Source: Bacteroides pyogenes DSM 20611 = JCM 6294 (GTDB lineage Bacteria; Bacteroidota; Bacteroidia; Bacteroidales; Bacteroidaceae). From it: a stretch of 64,000 nt of DNA. Both the position numbers and the translations under genes were made by a program. The stretch spans positions 124,001 to 188,000 of the forward strand of contig NZ_ATZH01000008.1 of the NCBI RefSeq assembly GCF_000428105.1. The letters are read 5' to 3'. The notes under the pieces were generated by a model that searched no databases, had not been told where the DNA came from, and worked only from the letters and a program-made list of their open reading frames with translations. Shown here one piece after another: positions 17,156 through 25,649 of this stretch. Each line of letters begins with the position of its first letter. The stretch's first letter is position 1.

Positions 17156-18673
17156 CTATTGATGTTGCTCACGAAGCAGATCATTCACAGTCTTCACCGG
17201 ATTGAAAGTGGTGAGTGGCACTTCCACAAAAACAGTGCTCCAGTCGCTCATCGCCCCGTTCCACAGTCCGGGAAGTTCGAGCGCTTTCAACTCCTTGCCG
17301 CTCTTCGACTTATGGGAGATAAATCCGGTCGATTTATCCACATGCTTCGTCAAGTCGAATTTCCGTCCTTTATAATCGCGCACGGCGCATACCAAATCGA
17401 CGGGGTTGAAGTGCGTTCCCCGCTCGAACATGGCTTTCTTCTCCGCATCGTTCATGTCTATCTGCGAGCTTTCGAGTATTTGCAACGAAATCGTTCCGTC
17501 GGCGTTGTATGCAAGGAACGGGCCTCCGCCCGGCTCACCGACGTTCTTCACCATTCCGCACACACGCATCGGGCGGTTCAGTTTCTTCTTCAGATAGATC
17601 ACCAGCTCGGCATCTTCAAGCAGTTTCACTTCGGGATTCTTGCAACAGAGTTCCTTTTGCAGGAATTGGAGGACTTCCATCACCTGCTCGTGGGTGTATC
17701 TGCCGCTCTCGAGCAGTTCGAGATAGCGGAACGCCCGCTTCTGGAGCGAAACCAGCACCCCGGCTATCAACTTCTTGTACGTATTGGTATCCTCTTTCAG
17801 CCTGTCGGGCACTACGTTGTCTATATTTTTAATAAAGATGATATCGGCATCAAGGTCGTTGAGATTCTCGATAAGCGCGCCATGCCCTCCCGGGCGGAAA
17901 AGCAGTTCGCCGTTATCGCGGAACGGGCGGTTGTCCATATCCACCGCAAGCGTGTCGGTGCTCGGTTTTTGCTCGGAGAACGTAACATCGTAGTCCACCC
18001 CGTACCGTTTCGCAAACCCGTCGCTCTTCTCCTGCACCAACTTCCGGAACAACTCTCTGTGTTCGGGAGAAACAGTGAAATGCACATGCACCTTTCCGCT
18101 CTTTCCGCATGCGTACATGGCTCCTTCCACCAGATGTTCCTCCAACGGCGTCCGCATCTCCTCGGCATATTTATGGAATTTCAGAAGACCTTTGGGCAAA
18201 GATCCGTAGTTCAGCCCGGCAACATCGAGCAAAGCCGACACCACCGCCTTATACTCTCCCGCCTCTGTCAGTTCCGGGATCCCTTTGCCGTATATACGCT
18301 CACAGGCAGTGTTCAGGTCGTCGTAGAAAGCGAAATCCTTTATCCCTTCGAAAAACGCCTTCTCGAACGCAGTGGAGGGTTCGTCGCGTTCCGCCGAAAG
18401 AAATTCGAAGAGGTCTTTGAACATACGGCTTGCCGCGCCCGAAGCGGGAACAAACTTTATCACCTTTTTATCCGTACTCTTATATTCGTCCCACGCATTC
18501 AGATACGCTTTCTGTTCTTCGGCTGCGGGGCTCAGTATGCCTCTGCCTATGGAAGCGGCGGAGTCCAACCTTAAATAAGGGAAGCCCTTACGAAAACATT
18601 CCAATTGTTCGGCAATCCGTGTTTCCGTAATTCCCTTCCGGGCTAACAGTTCTTTGTCTTGTGTGGTTATCAT
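17156..18673 (-). CDS. DUF4301 protein
   Basis: A 505-residue cytosolic protein matching the Bacteroidetes DUF4301 family. Visible features include VIKFVPASGAASRMFKDL, with a glycine-rich loop near residue 80, and RPGGHGALIENLNDLDADIIFIKNIDN near 270, reminiscent of nucleotidyl- or sugar-phosphate-binding folds. No catalytic role is established. It heads a two-gene unit with the PagL-like barrel. Confidence 0.85.
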   Translation of the reverse strand: MITTQDKELLARKGITETRIAEQLECFRKGFPYLRLDSAASIGRGILSPAAEEQKAYLNAWDEYKSTDKKVIKFVPASGAASRMFKDLFEFLSAERDEPSTAFEKAFFEGIKDFAFYDDLNTACERIYGKGIPELTEAGEYKAVVSALLDVAGLNYGSLPKGLLKFHKYAEEMRTPLEEHLVEGAMYACGKSGKVHVHFTVSPEHRELFRKLVQEKSDGFAKRYGVDYDVTFSEQKPSTDTLAVDMDNRPFRDNGELLFRPGGHGALIENLNDLDADIIFIKNIDNVVPDRLKEDTNTYKKLIAGVLVSLQKRAFRYLELLESGRYTHEQVMEVLQFLQKELCCKNPEVKLLEDAELVIYLKKKLNRPMRVCGMVKNVGEPGGGPFLAYNADGTISLQILESSQIDMNDAEKKAMFERGTHFNPVDLVCAVRDYKGRKFDLTKHVDKSTGFISHKSKSGKELKALELPGLWNGAMSDWSTVFVEVPLTTFNPVKTVNDLLREQHQ

Positions 18674-18698
18674 AATATTTCATTTATTAATTGATTCC

Positions 18699-18706
18699 CA
18701 AAAATA
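18699..18706 (-). promoter_or_regulatory. Promoter of the DUF4301-PagL unit, -7 box TATTTTTG
   Basis: TAnnTTTG match on the minus strand about 26 bp upstream of the DUF4301 start. Confidence 0.6.
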
Positions 18707-18788
18707 CAAAATGTTATTTACTTCTTACCGTATAACCGATAAAAAAAACTATTTTTACGTCGAATAAGTCGGATAACAAAGATTAACT

Positions 18789-21005
18789 ATGAATCATTTT
18801 TTCACATCGGAAGAGAAAAAGCAGCTTTTTTCACTCTATAAGCAGTTGCGCCGGTCTGCCGGAGACAGTATTTCGGGCCGCGACAGCCGCCAATTAAAAA
18901 AGCATCTTACCGAAGCGGTGGAGTGCAATAGATTGCAACGCAACAGTTTCGGCATGAATCCCGTGATCAGGGATATGCAAACCGCCATCATCGTGTCCGA
19001 AGAGATCGGGATGAAAGGGTCGTGCCTCACCGGCATCATGCTCCACGAGATCGTAAAGGGAGGGATACTGAGCATCGGGCAGGTTTGCGACGAGTTCGGA
19101 GAAGATGTGGGCAGTATCATCAAGGGACTGGTGAAAACCAACGAACTGTATGAGAAAAGCCCCGCCATCGAGTCGGAAAACTTCAGGAACCTGCTTCTCT
19201 CTTTTGCCGAAGACATGAGGGTGATACTCATCATGATCGCCGACCGTGTGAACATCATGCGCCGGATTAAAGATGCGGAAGAGAAAGAAGACCGGCTGAG
19301 GGTGGCAAACGAAGCGGCGTATCTTTACGCGCCTCTGGCCCATAAGCTGGGGCTCTATAAGCTGAAGTCGGAGCTGGAGGATTTGTCGCTGAAGTATACG
19401 CAGCCCGACACTTATTACTTCATCAAAGACAAGCTCAACGAGACGAAAGCCTCGCGCGACAAATACATTGCGGCGTTCATCGAACCGATCAAAAGGAAGG
19501 TAACGGAGTCGGGACTGAAGTTCGACATCAAAGGGCGGACGAAATCCATCCACTCCATCTGGAACAAGATTCAGAAGCAGAAAACATCTTTCGAAGGGAT
19601 ATACGACTTGTTCGCCATCCGCATCATTATCGACTCCGCCCCCGATCCGGTGAAGGAGAAGCAGGAGTGCTGGCAGGCATACTCCATCGTCACCGACATG
19701 TACCAGCCCAACCCCAAGCGGCTGCGCGACTGGCTTTCGATTCCGAAGAGCAACGGTTACGAGTCGCTCCACATCACCGTGATGGGCCCCGAAGGGAAAT
19801 GGGTGGAAGTGCAGATACGCACGCGACGCATGGACGAGATAGCCGAAAGAGGACTCGCGGCGCACTGGCGGTACAAAGGCATAAAAGGAGAAAACGGACT
19901 GGACGAATGGCTGGCTTCGGTGCGCGAAGCGTTGGAAAACGCGGACAGCGACTCGCTGAAAGTGATGGATCAGTTCAAGATGGATCTGTACGAAGACGAG
20001 GTGTTCGTATTCACTCCCAAAGGCGATCTGTTCAAACTGGGCAAAGGGGCGACGGTGCTCGACTTCGCCTTCCATATCCACACCAAGCTGGGAAGCAAAT
20101 GCATAGGCGCGAAAGTAAACGGGAAGAACGTGCAACTGAAACAGAAGTTGAACAGCGGCGATCAGGTGGAGATCATGACATCCAACACGCAGACCCCGAA
20201 ACAGGATTGGCTGAATATCGTAACCACCTCCCGAGCGCGCACCAAGATACGCCAGGCACTGAAAGAAATGGCGGCGGGGCAGTACGACTTTGCCAGAGAG
20301 ACGCTGGAACGCAAGTTCAAGAACCGGAAGATAGAGTACGACGAACCCACCATGATGCGCCTCATCAAACGGATGGGGTACAAGAATGTCACGGAGTTCT
20401 ACCAGCAGATAGCCGACGGGGCTCTCGACGCCAACGTCATTCTGGATAAATACATCGAACAGCAGAAGCGCGACAACGAGCCGCACGAAGAGATCACTTA
20501 CCGCAGCGCGGAGGGATATAACCTGCAAATGGCTCAGGAAGAAGTCATGGGCAAGGAGGATGTGCTCGTCATCGACCAGAACCTGAAAGGGCTGGAATTC
20601 AAGTTGGCGAAATGCTGCAACCCCATTTACGGCGACGATGTGTTCGGCTTCGTCACAGTGACCGGAGGCATCAAGATACACCGCGCCGATTGCCCCAACG
20701 CGGCGCAAATGCGCGAACGCTTCGGATACCGGATCGTGAAAGCCCGGTGGGCGGGGAAATCGCAAGGCAGGCAATATCCCATCACCTTGCGGGTAGTGGG
20801 ACACGACGATATCGGCATCGTGACCAATATCACCTCCATCATCTCGAAAGAGAACGATATCAACCTCCGCGCCATCGGCATCGACTCCAACGACGGTTTG
20901 TTCTCAGGCACGCTCACGGTAATGGTGGGCGATACGGGACGGTTGGAGGCTCTTATCAAGAAACTGAAAACCGTAAAAGGAGTGAAACAAGTAAGTCGAA
21001 ACTGA
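18789..21005 (+). CDS. relA: RelA/SpoT homologue, probably synthetase-only (RelA-type)
   Basis: A long RSH enzyme (738 residues) that should make (p)ppGpp from ATP and GDP/GTP on the ribosome. Order: pseudo-HD domain (about 20-190), synthetase (about 240-370, with GRTKSIHSIWNK, PKSNGYESLH and EVQIRTRRMDEIAE), TGS (VFTPKGDLFKLGKGATVLDFAFHI, about 410), helical/zinc-finger region and C-terminal ACT (about 665-738). The hydrolase domain lacks its metal site: the usual HD-x-x-ED-T reads HEIVKGG, and the early HP motif is absent. It is therefore likely unable to degrade alarmone. The stop codon lies inside the first unit of a repeat array. Confidence 0.93.
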   Translation: MNHFFTSEEKKQLFSLYKQLRRSAGDSISGRDSRQLKKHLTEAVECNRLQRNSFGMNPVIRDMQTAIIVSEEIGMKGSCLTGIMLHEIVKGGILSIGQVCDEFGEDVGSIIKGLVKTNELYEKSPAIESENFRNLLLSFAEDMRVILIMIADRVNIMRRIKDAEEKEDRLRVANEAAYLYAPLAHKLGLYKLKSELEDLSLKYTQPDTYYFIKDKLNETKASRDKYIAAFIEPIKRKVTESGLKFDIKGRTKSIHSIWNKIQKQKTSFEGIYDLFAIRIIIDSAPDPVKEKQECWQAYSIVTDMYQPNPKRLRDWLSIPKSNGYESLHITVMGPEGKWVEVQIRTRRMDEIAERGLAAHWRYKGIKGENGLDEWLASVREALENADSDSLKVMDQFKMDLYEDEVFVFTPKGDLFKLGKGATVLDFAFHIHTKLGSKCIGAKVNGKNVQLKQKLNSGDQVEIMTSNTQTPKQDWLNIVTTSRARTKIRQALKEMAAGQYDFARETLERKFKNRKIEYDEPTMMRLIKRMGYKNVTEFYQQIADGALDANVILDKYIEQQKRDNEPHEEITYRSAEGYNLQMAQEEVMGKEDVLVIDQNLKGLEFKLAKCCNPIYGDDVFGFVTVTGGIKIHRADCPNAAQMRERFGYRIVKARWAGKSQGRQYPITLRVVGHDDIGIVTNITSIISKENDINLRAIGIDSNDGLFSGTLTVMVGDTGRLEALIKKLKTVKGVKQVSRN

Positions 21006-21310
21006 CGATTGAAGCCGTATCGTTAAAGCAAGCTCCACACATACGGAGCAGACAACAAAGGTAAGCCGCAACTGACAGTCGAAGCCGTATCGCTAAAGCA
21101 AGCTCCACACATACGGAGCAGGCAAACGTACGCCGGAACCGATGATTGAAGCCGTATCGTTAAAGCAAGCTCCACACATACGGAGCAGACAACAAAGATA
21201 AGCCGGAACCGACGGTCGAGACCGTATCGTTCAAGCAGGCTCCATACATACAGGCAGGCAAACGTGCGCCGGAACCGACGGTCGAAGACGTATCGTTCAA
21301 GCAGGCGGGG
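20990..21310. repeat. Alternating 66-70 bp tandem array spanning the relA stop codon
   Basis: GAAGCCGTATCGT-like cores occur at 21011, 21081, 21148, 21218 and 21284. Spacing alternates 70, 67, 70, 66 because two unit types alternate (GACAACAAAGGTAAGCC versus GGCAAACGTACGCC). The first unit includes the last codons and TGA of relA, and the array runs to the last bases before the MFS stop, filling the whole 308-bp convergent gap. Confidence 0.9.
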
Positions 21311-21313
21311 CAA

Positions 21314-22465
21314 TCACCGGATTTTCTTCCTGCGGAAATAAGGATAGGCAACGAACACGAAAAACAGCATCGCAGCCACGGCAGCCACACGTGCCGCCGT
21401 CAGCAGCTCTCCCACATCCATGCGACACGAAGCGGCAATCCCAATGAATGTACCCGCTTCGCTTGCCAACAGGTGGGTAGTGTTTGCCGTCCCTCGCTGG
21501 CAATGCTCCGACAGCTTGACGAACATCAGCAGGAACTCCGGCATCACAAACCCCAGTCCCAGCCCCAGAAGAACGGCAGGAACGGCAATGCATCCATGCG
21601 TATCGAGCAGAAAGACGGCGAGAATCTCCAAGCCGATGCCTCCGACTATCAGCCGCAACATCCGTTCCCTAAGGAAAGGAAGACGTCTCAACAGCATGGA
21701 AAGCAGACATCCCGCTCCCGTAAGGGCGAAGAAAGGCACAAACGCCTCCATGCCCCACCACGTCATATTGTTCAGGAAGGGATGGGCAAGCGAAACGAGC
21801 AATCCGGGGACAAACGTTATCAGAACGAGATTGACGGCGAGCACCCATCCGCGAAGCAGCATGAAGCGGTCGAAAGAACAAGTCTTAGTGACGATCGGCG
21901 CGCGGAAAGGTACATACACCCCCGCCACAACCAATATCCCGATGGCTCCCGTAACAGCCGAAACGAGCACCAAATCCTCGAACGGATAATACCGGTGGAC
22001 GCAGACGCCTGCAACCACTCCGATAATCATCCCCAGACGCACCACCCAGGAAAAGCTGATGTTGCCGACGCTGCGCAATGCCGAACCGGTAACGTCGATG
22101 GCAAGCGTGATACCCGACGAGGTGGCCATGCCGAACGCCATCCCGTGCCCGAGACTCAACAACATCAACTCCGTAATATCCGTTACGAAAGCATATCCCG
22201 CCGTAGCGGCTACCATTGCGGCTGAAGCGAACATATACACGTACTTGCGCTTATAAGCATCCACCAGATAAGCGTGGAAAGGACCGATAAGGAACATTCC
22301 CGCCATCAGGCAAAGAAAGATGCCTCCCGTTTGCGCCAAAGAGATGCCCGCACGGTCGCCCATTTCGATCGCGATCGCAGGAAACAGCATGTACAAAGAC
22401 GCAAACAACAGCAAATTAGCTATACCTATCCGCATAAAATGAACCGTCCACAGTTTCACCGCCAT
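21314..22465 (-). CDS. MFS transporter
   Basis: An integral membrane protein of 383 residues with about twelve hydrophobic helices (for example the first near residues 12-32) and the central loop typical of major facilitator carriers. The short basic loop DAYKRKYVYM between helices 2 and 3 fits the MFS signature position. The substrate is unknown. It lies 8 bp after panB on the same strand, so it is probably in the panB transcript, but no functional link to pantothenate synthesis is evident. Confidence 0.85.
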   Translation of the reverse strand: MAVKLWTVHFMRIGIANLLLFASLYMLFPAIAIEMGDRAGISLAQTGGIFLCLMAGMFLIGPFHAYLVDAYKRKYVYMFASAAMVAATAGYAFVTDITELMLLSLGHGMAFGMATSSGITLAIDVTGSALRSVGNISFSWVVRLGMIIGVVAGVCVHRYYPFEDLVLVSAVTGAIGILVVAGVYVPFRAPIVTKTCSFDRFMLLRGWVLAVNLVLITFVPGLLVSLAHPFLNNMTWWGMEAFVPFFALTGAGCLLSMLLRRLPFLRERMLRLIVGGIGLEILAVFLLDTHGCIAVPAVLLGLGLGFVMPEFLLMFVKLSEHCQRGTANTTHLLASEAGTFIGIAASCRMDVGELLTAARVAAVAAMLFFVFVAYPYFRRKKIR

Positions 22466-22473
22466 ATATCATA

Positions 22474-23295
22474 TCAATATTGTTCCTTCTCGTTGGGAAA
22501 ATAACAATTCTTCACGTCCGAGATGTAACGGCTGACGGCATCCGTCATCACCGTATACAGGTCGGCATACCGCCTCAGAAAGCGCGGACGGAATCCGTTG
22601 TTCATTCCCAGCATATCCTGAACCACCAACACCTGTCCGTCCACATTTCCTCCGGCTCCGATGCCTATCACCGGGATCGTGAGTTCCGAAGCCACTTTCG
22701 CGGCCAGCGTCGCCGGAATCTTCTCGAGCACCAGAGCGAAGCAACCCGCGTCTTCGAGCAAGTGAGCGTCGCGCACCAGCTTCTCCGCCTCCGCCTCGTC
22801 TTTGGCGCGCACGGTATACGTTCCGTATTTGTTGATCGACTGCGGCATCAGCCCCAGATGTCCCATCACCGGGATGCCCGCGCTCAGGATACGCTTCACC
22901 GTGTCGATCACCTCCTCGCCGCCTTCGAGCTTCAGCGCATCGGCATGGCTTTCCTTCATGATGCGGATTGCCGACGCCAGTCCTTCCATCTCGTTACCCT
23001 GATACGAACCGAAAGGCATGTCGACCACCACCATTGCGCGCTTCACTCCCCGCACCACCGATTTGCCGTGATAGATCATCTGATCGAGCGTGATGGGCAG
23101 TGTCGTCACATTCCCCGCCATTACGTTAGAGGCCGAGTCGCCTACCAGAATAACATCCATTCCCGCGCCGTCCACAATCTGCGCCATCGTGTAATCGTAT
23201 GCAGTAAGCATCGATATTTTTTCGCCTCTCTGTTTCATTTCTATCAGGCGATGAGTAGTTACTTTCCGTGTATCATCAGCTATATAACCGGCCAT
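22474..23295 (-). CDS. panB: 3-methyl-2-oxobutanoate hydroxymethyltransferase (ketopantoate hydroxymethyltransferase)
   Basis: Adds a hydroxymethyl group from methylene-tetrahydrofolate to 2-oxoisovalerate, the first committed step towards pantothenate and CoA. The TIM-barrel enzyme shows [26 protein letters not shown] (substrate/metal Asp), KLEGGEE, and GHLGLMPQS followed by [14 protein letters not shown]. The length of 273 residues is usual. The chosen ATG at 23295 replaces a TTG 9 bp upstream. A TAACTTTG -7 box lies ~54 bp upstream. Confidence 0.96.
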   Translation of the reverse strand: MAGYIADDTRKVTTHRLIEMKQRGEKISMLTAYDYTMAQIVDGAGMDVILVGDSASNVMAGNVTTLPITLDQMIYHGKSVVRGVKRAMVVVDMPFGSYQGNEMEGLASAIRIMKESHADALKLEGGEEVIDTVKRILSAGIPVMGHLGLMPQSINKYGTYTVRAKDEAEAEKLVRDAHLLEDAGCFALVLEKIPATLAAKVASELTIPVIGIGAGGNVDGQVLVVQDMLGMNNGFRPRFLRRYADLYTVMTDAVSRYISDVKNCYFPNEKEQY

Positions 23296-23348
23296 ATTTT
23301 CCAAAATTTAAGAATTAAAATAATGTTGAAGTTTTCAAAAATCGGATG

Positions 23349-23356
23349 CAAAGTTA
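23349..23356 (-). promoter_or_regulatory. panB promoter, -7 box TAACTTTG
   Basis: TAnnTTTG match on the minus strand, 54 bp upstream of the panB ATG. Confidence 0.6.
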
Positions 23357-23403
23357 TAACATTTAATTCATAACGGACAAGGAAAAAAGGAAAATCCTTT
23401 CCG

Positions 23404-24147
23404 CTACGCCCCGCAAGAAAGCTCCCGGCATACCGCTGTCATCCGCTCGTACGTCATCTCGGTGAAGTCGTCTATCACATCATGCGTCTTTCCGGCTATG
23501 GCTTCGCGCGGATTTGTGGTGGCCAGCCCGATGACGGTGGCTCCGGAAGCTATTCCCGCCTGAATCCCGTGGAAAGAATCCTCGAACACGTAAGTCTGCT
23601 CGGGGGTCGCTCCAAACTGCTTCATACCCAGCAAAAAACAATCGGGAGCCGGTTTGGAACGGGGAAACATCTCCTCGGTGAGGATACAGTCGACCATCCC
23701 TTTCAATTCGGGATGCGCCTTATACACACGCTGCATCTTCACTTCGTTCGAGCTGGTCACGATGGCCGTCTTCACTCCCCGCTTGCGGAGTTCTTTCATA
23801 AACCGCGCCGCGCCGGGAACGTAAACGTACGACATTTGCTCTTCGAATGCGTTCAGCGCAGCCGTAATCTGCTTCTGCACCTCTTCCGCTCCCATAAAAT
23901 AGTTGTGATAAATCTGCGTCAAAGTCTGTCCTTTGATGCGAGGTCCGAAATCTTCTTCGCCCAGATGCAACTTTCCCTGCCGGTTCCAGAAAACCGTGTA
24001 CTGAGGTTCCGTATCCATAATCACTCCGTCGAAATCGAACAAGGCCACTACTTTCCCCACTCTATCCGCTCTATCCGCCCTATTCGCCTTCTTATTCCCG
24101 AACTCCGGCGAACCATTTCCCGGATTTTTCTCTTTTCCATTCGCCAT
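23404..24147 (-). CDS. HAD-superfamily hydrolase, beta-phosphoglucomutase-like
   Basis: A phosphatase or phosphomutase-like enzyme of 247 residues. Motif I is FDFDGVIMDTE (nucleophile and acid/base Asp), the cap domain follows (about 50-120), motif II is IVTSSN, motif III KPAPDCFL with the conserved Lys, and motif IV FEDSFHGIQAG. The N-terminal ~30 residues before the core (GNKKANRADRADRVGKV) are low-complexity and probably a poorly conserved extension. The substrate is not predictable. It is a single gene, divergent from the MATE gene. Confidence 0.9.
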   Translation of the reverse strand: MANGKEKNPGNGSPEFGNKKANRADRADRVGKVVALFDFDGVIMDTEPQYTVFWNRQGKLHLGEEDFGPRIKGQTLTQIYHNYFMGAEEVQKQITAALNAFEEQMSYVYVPGAARFMKELRKRGVKTAIVTSSNEVKMQRVYKAHPELKGMVDCILTEEMFPRSKPAPDCFLLGMKQFGATPEQTYVFEDSFHGIQAGIASGATVIGLATTNPREAIAGKTHDVIDDFTEMTYERMTAVCRELSCGA

Positions 24148-24235
24148 ATAAACCTCGCTTGTCTCTGTTGAGTTTAAACTTTCCGTATTCGTTACGCAAA
24201 GTTCCGAATAATCTTCGAATATGCCAAATTATTCG

Positions 24236-24243
24236 TACCTTTG
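24236..24243 (+). promoter_or_regulatory. MATE gene promoter, -7 box TACCTTTG
   Basis: TAnnTTTG match ending 18 bp before the ATG at 24262. It overlaps the TTG that a longer reading frame would use as start, which rules that start out. Confidence 0.7.
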
Positions 24244-24261
24244 GCAGGCAAAATCAAGAGA

Positions 24262-25626
24262 ATGAGCAAAAACAACCCGCATATATTAGGCTCCGAGCCT
24301 GTGGGAAAGCTGCTGTTGCAGTACTCCATCCCCGCCATCATCGGCATGACCGTCACCTCACTGTACAACATCATCGACAGCATCTTCATCGGGCACGGCG
24401 TAGGCGCCATGGCCATCGCCGGACTGGCGGTGAGCTTCCCCATGATGAACCTTGTCATCGCTTTCTGCACCCTGGTTTCGGCGGGCGGCTCCACCATCGC
24501 CTCCATCCGTCTGGGGCAGAAAGACCACGAAGGAGCCACCGAAATCCTCTCGCACACCCTGATGCTTTGCATCACCAACTCGGTTTTCTTCAGCGTCGTG
24601 TCGTTCGTTTTTCTCGATCGCATATTGCTGTTCTTCGGCGCCAGCGGAGAGACACTGCCTTACGCCCGCAGCTTCATGCAGGTGATTCTGCTGGGAACGC
24701 CCGTGTCCTACACCATGATCGGGCTGAACAACGTGATGCGCGCCACGGGATACCCGAAGAAGGCGATGCTCACGTCTATGGTGACGGTATTCGCCAACCT
24801 CATCCTCGCTCCCCTCTTCATCTTCCGGTTCGGATGGGGAATGCGCGGAGCGGCCACGGCAACCGTCATATCGCAATTCATCGGGATGGTATGGGTGGTG
24901 AGCCATTTCCTCGACAAAGAGAGTACGGTGCACTTCGAAGGGAGGGTATGGAGGATGAAACGGCGCATCGTTTCCAACATCTTCTCCATCGGCATGTCGC
25001 CGTTTCTGATCAACGTATGCGCCTGCATCATCGTCATCATCATCAACAACAGCCTGCAAGCCCACGGGGGCGATATGGCCATCGGCGCGTACGGCATCAT
25101 CAACCGCCTGCTGACGCTGTATGTGATGATTGTGCTCGGACTCACCATGGGCATGCAACCCATCATCGGCTACAACTACGGGGCCGGGAAAACAGACCGG
25201 GTGAAGCACACGCTGCGTCTGGGAGTATTTTCGGGCGTTGTCATCACCAGCACCGGCTTCCTTGTCTGCGAACTCTTTCCCCGTGCGGTTTCCGCCCTTT
25301 TCACCGACAGCGAGGATCTTATCGGTCTGGCGGCGGAGGGTGTGCGCCTCGCCGTGATGATGTTCCCGCTGGTAGGCGCGCAAATTGTCATCGGCAACTT
25401 CTTCCAAAGCATCGGCAAAGCCAAGATAAGCATTTTCCTTTCGCTCACCCGCCAACTGCTCTACCTGCTTCCCTGTCTGCTCCTCTTCCCGCAATGGTGG
25501 GGACTGAAAGGCATCTGGATAAGCATGCCTGTGTCCGACGCGCTGGCGTTTGTCACGGCCATCGTCAGTCTGGCGGTATTCCATAAAAAACGCCTCGCGG
25601 CATACACCGATGCCGCCAAGCGTTAA
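24262..25626 (+). CDS. MATE-family multidrug/toxin efflux transporter
   Basis: An inner-membrane cation-coupled antiporter of 454 residues with twelve predicted helices in two homologous halves. The opening LGSEPVGKLLLQYSIPAIIGM and LYNIIDSIFIGHGVG are typical of the MatE domain, and the second half repeats the pattern (GMSPFLINVCACIIVIIINNSL; GMQPIIGYNYGA). Drug or metabolite specificity cannot be inferred. The start is fixed by the promoter overlapping the alternative TTG. Confidence 0.93.
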   Translation: MSKNNPHILGSEPVGKLLLQYSIPAIIGMTVTSLYNIIDSIFIGHGVGAMAIAGLAVSFPMMNLVIAFCTLVSAGGSTIASIRLGQKDHEGATEILSHTLMLCITNSVFFSVVSFVFLDRILLFFGASGETLPYARSFMQVILLGTPVSYTMIGLNNVMRATGYPKKAMLTSMVTVFANLILAPLFIFRFGWGMRGAATATVISQFIGMVWVVSHFLDKESTVHFEGRVWRMKRRIVSNIFSIGMSPFLINVCACIIVIIINNSLQAHGGDMAIGAYGIINRLLTLYVMIVLGLTMGMQPIIGYNYGAGKTDRVKHTLRLGVFSGVVITSTGFLVCELFPRAVSALFTDSEDLIGLAAEGVRLAVMMFPLVGAQIVIGNFFQSIGKAKISIFLSLTRQLLYLLPCLLLFPQWWGLKGIWISMPVSDALAFVTAIVSLAVFHKKRLAAYTDAAKR

Positions 25627-25649
25627 GAATCATACAGGTATGCGGCGAA

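Noticed and set aside
18894..20804. 636-residue open frame on the minus strand
   Set aside because: Antisense to relA, no family features, His/Arg-rich shadow.
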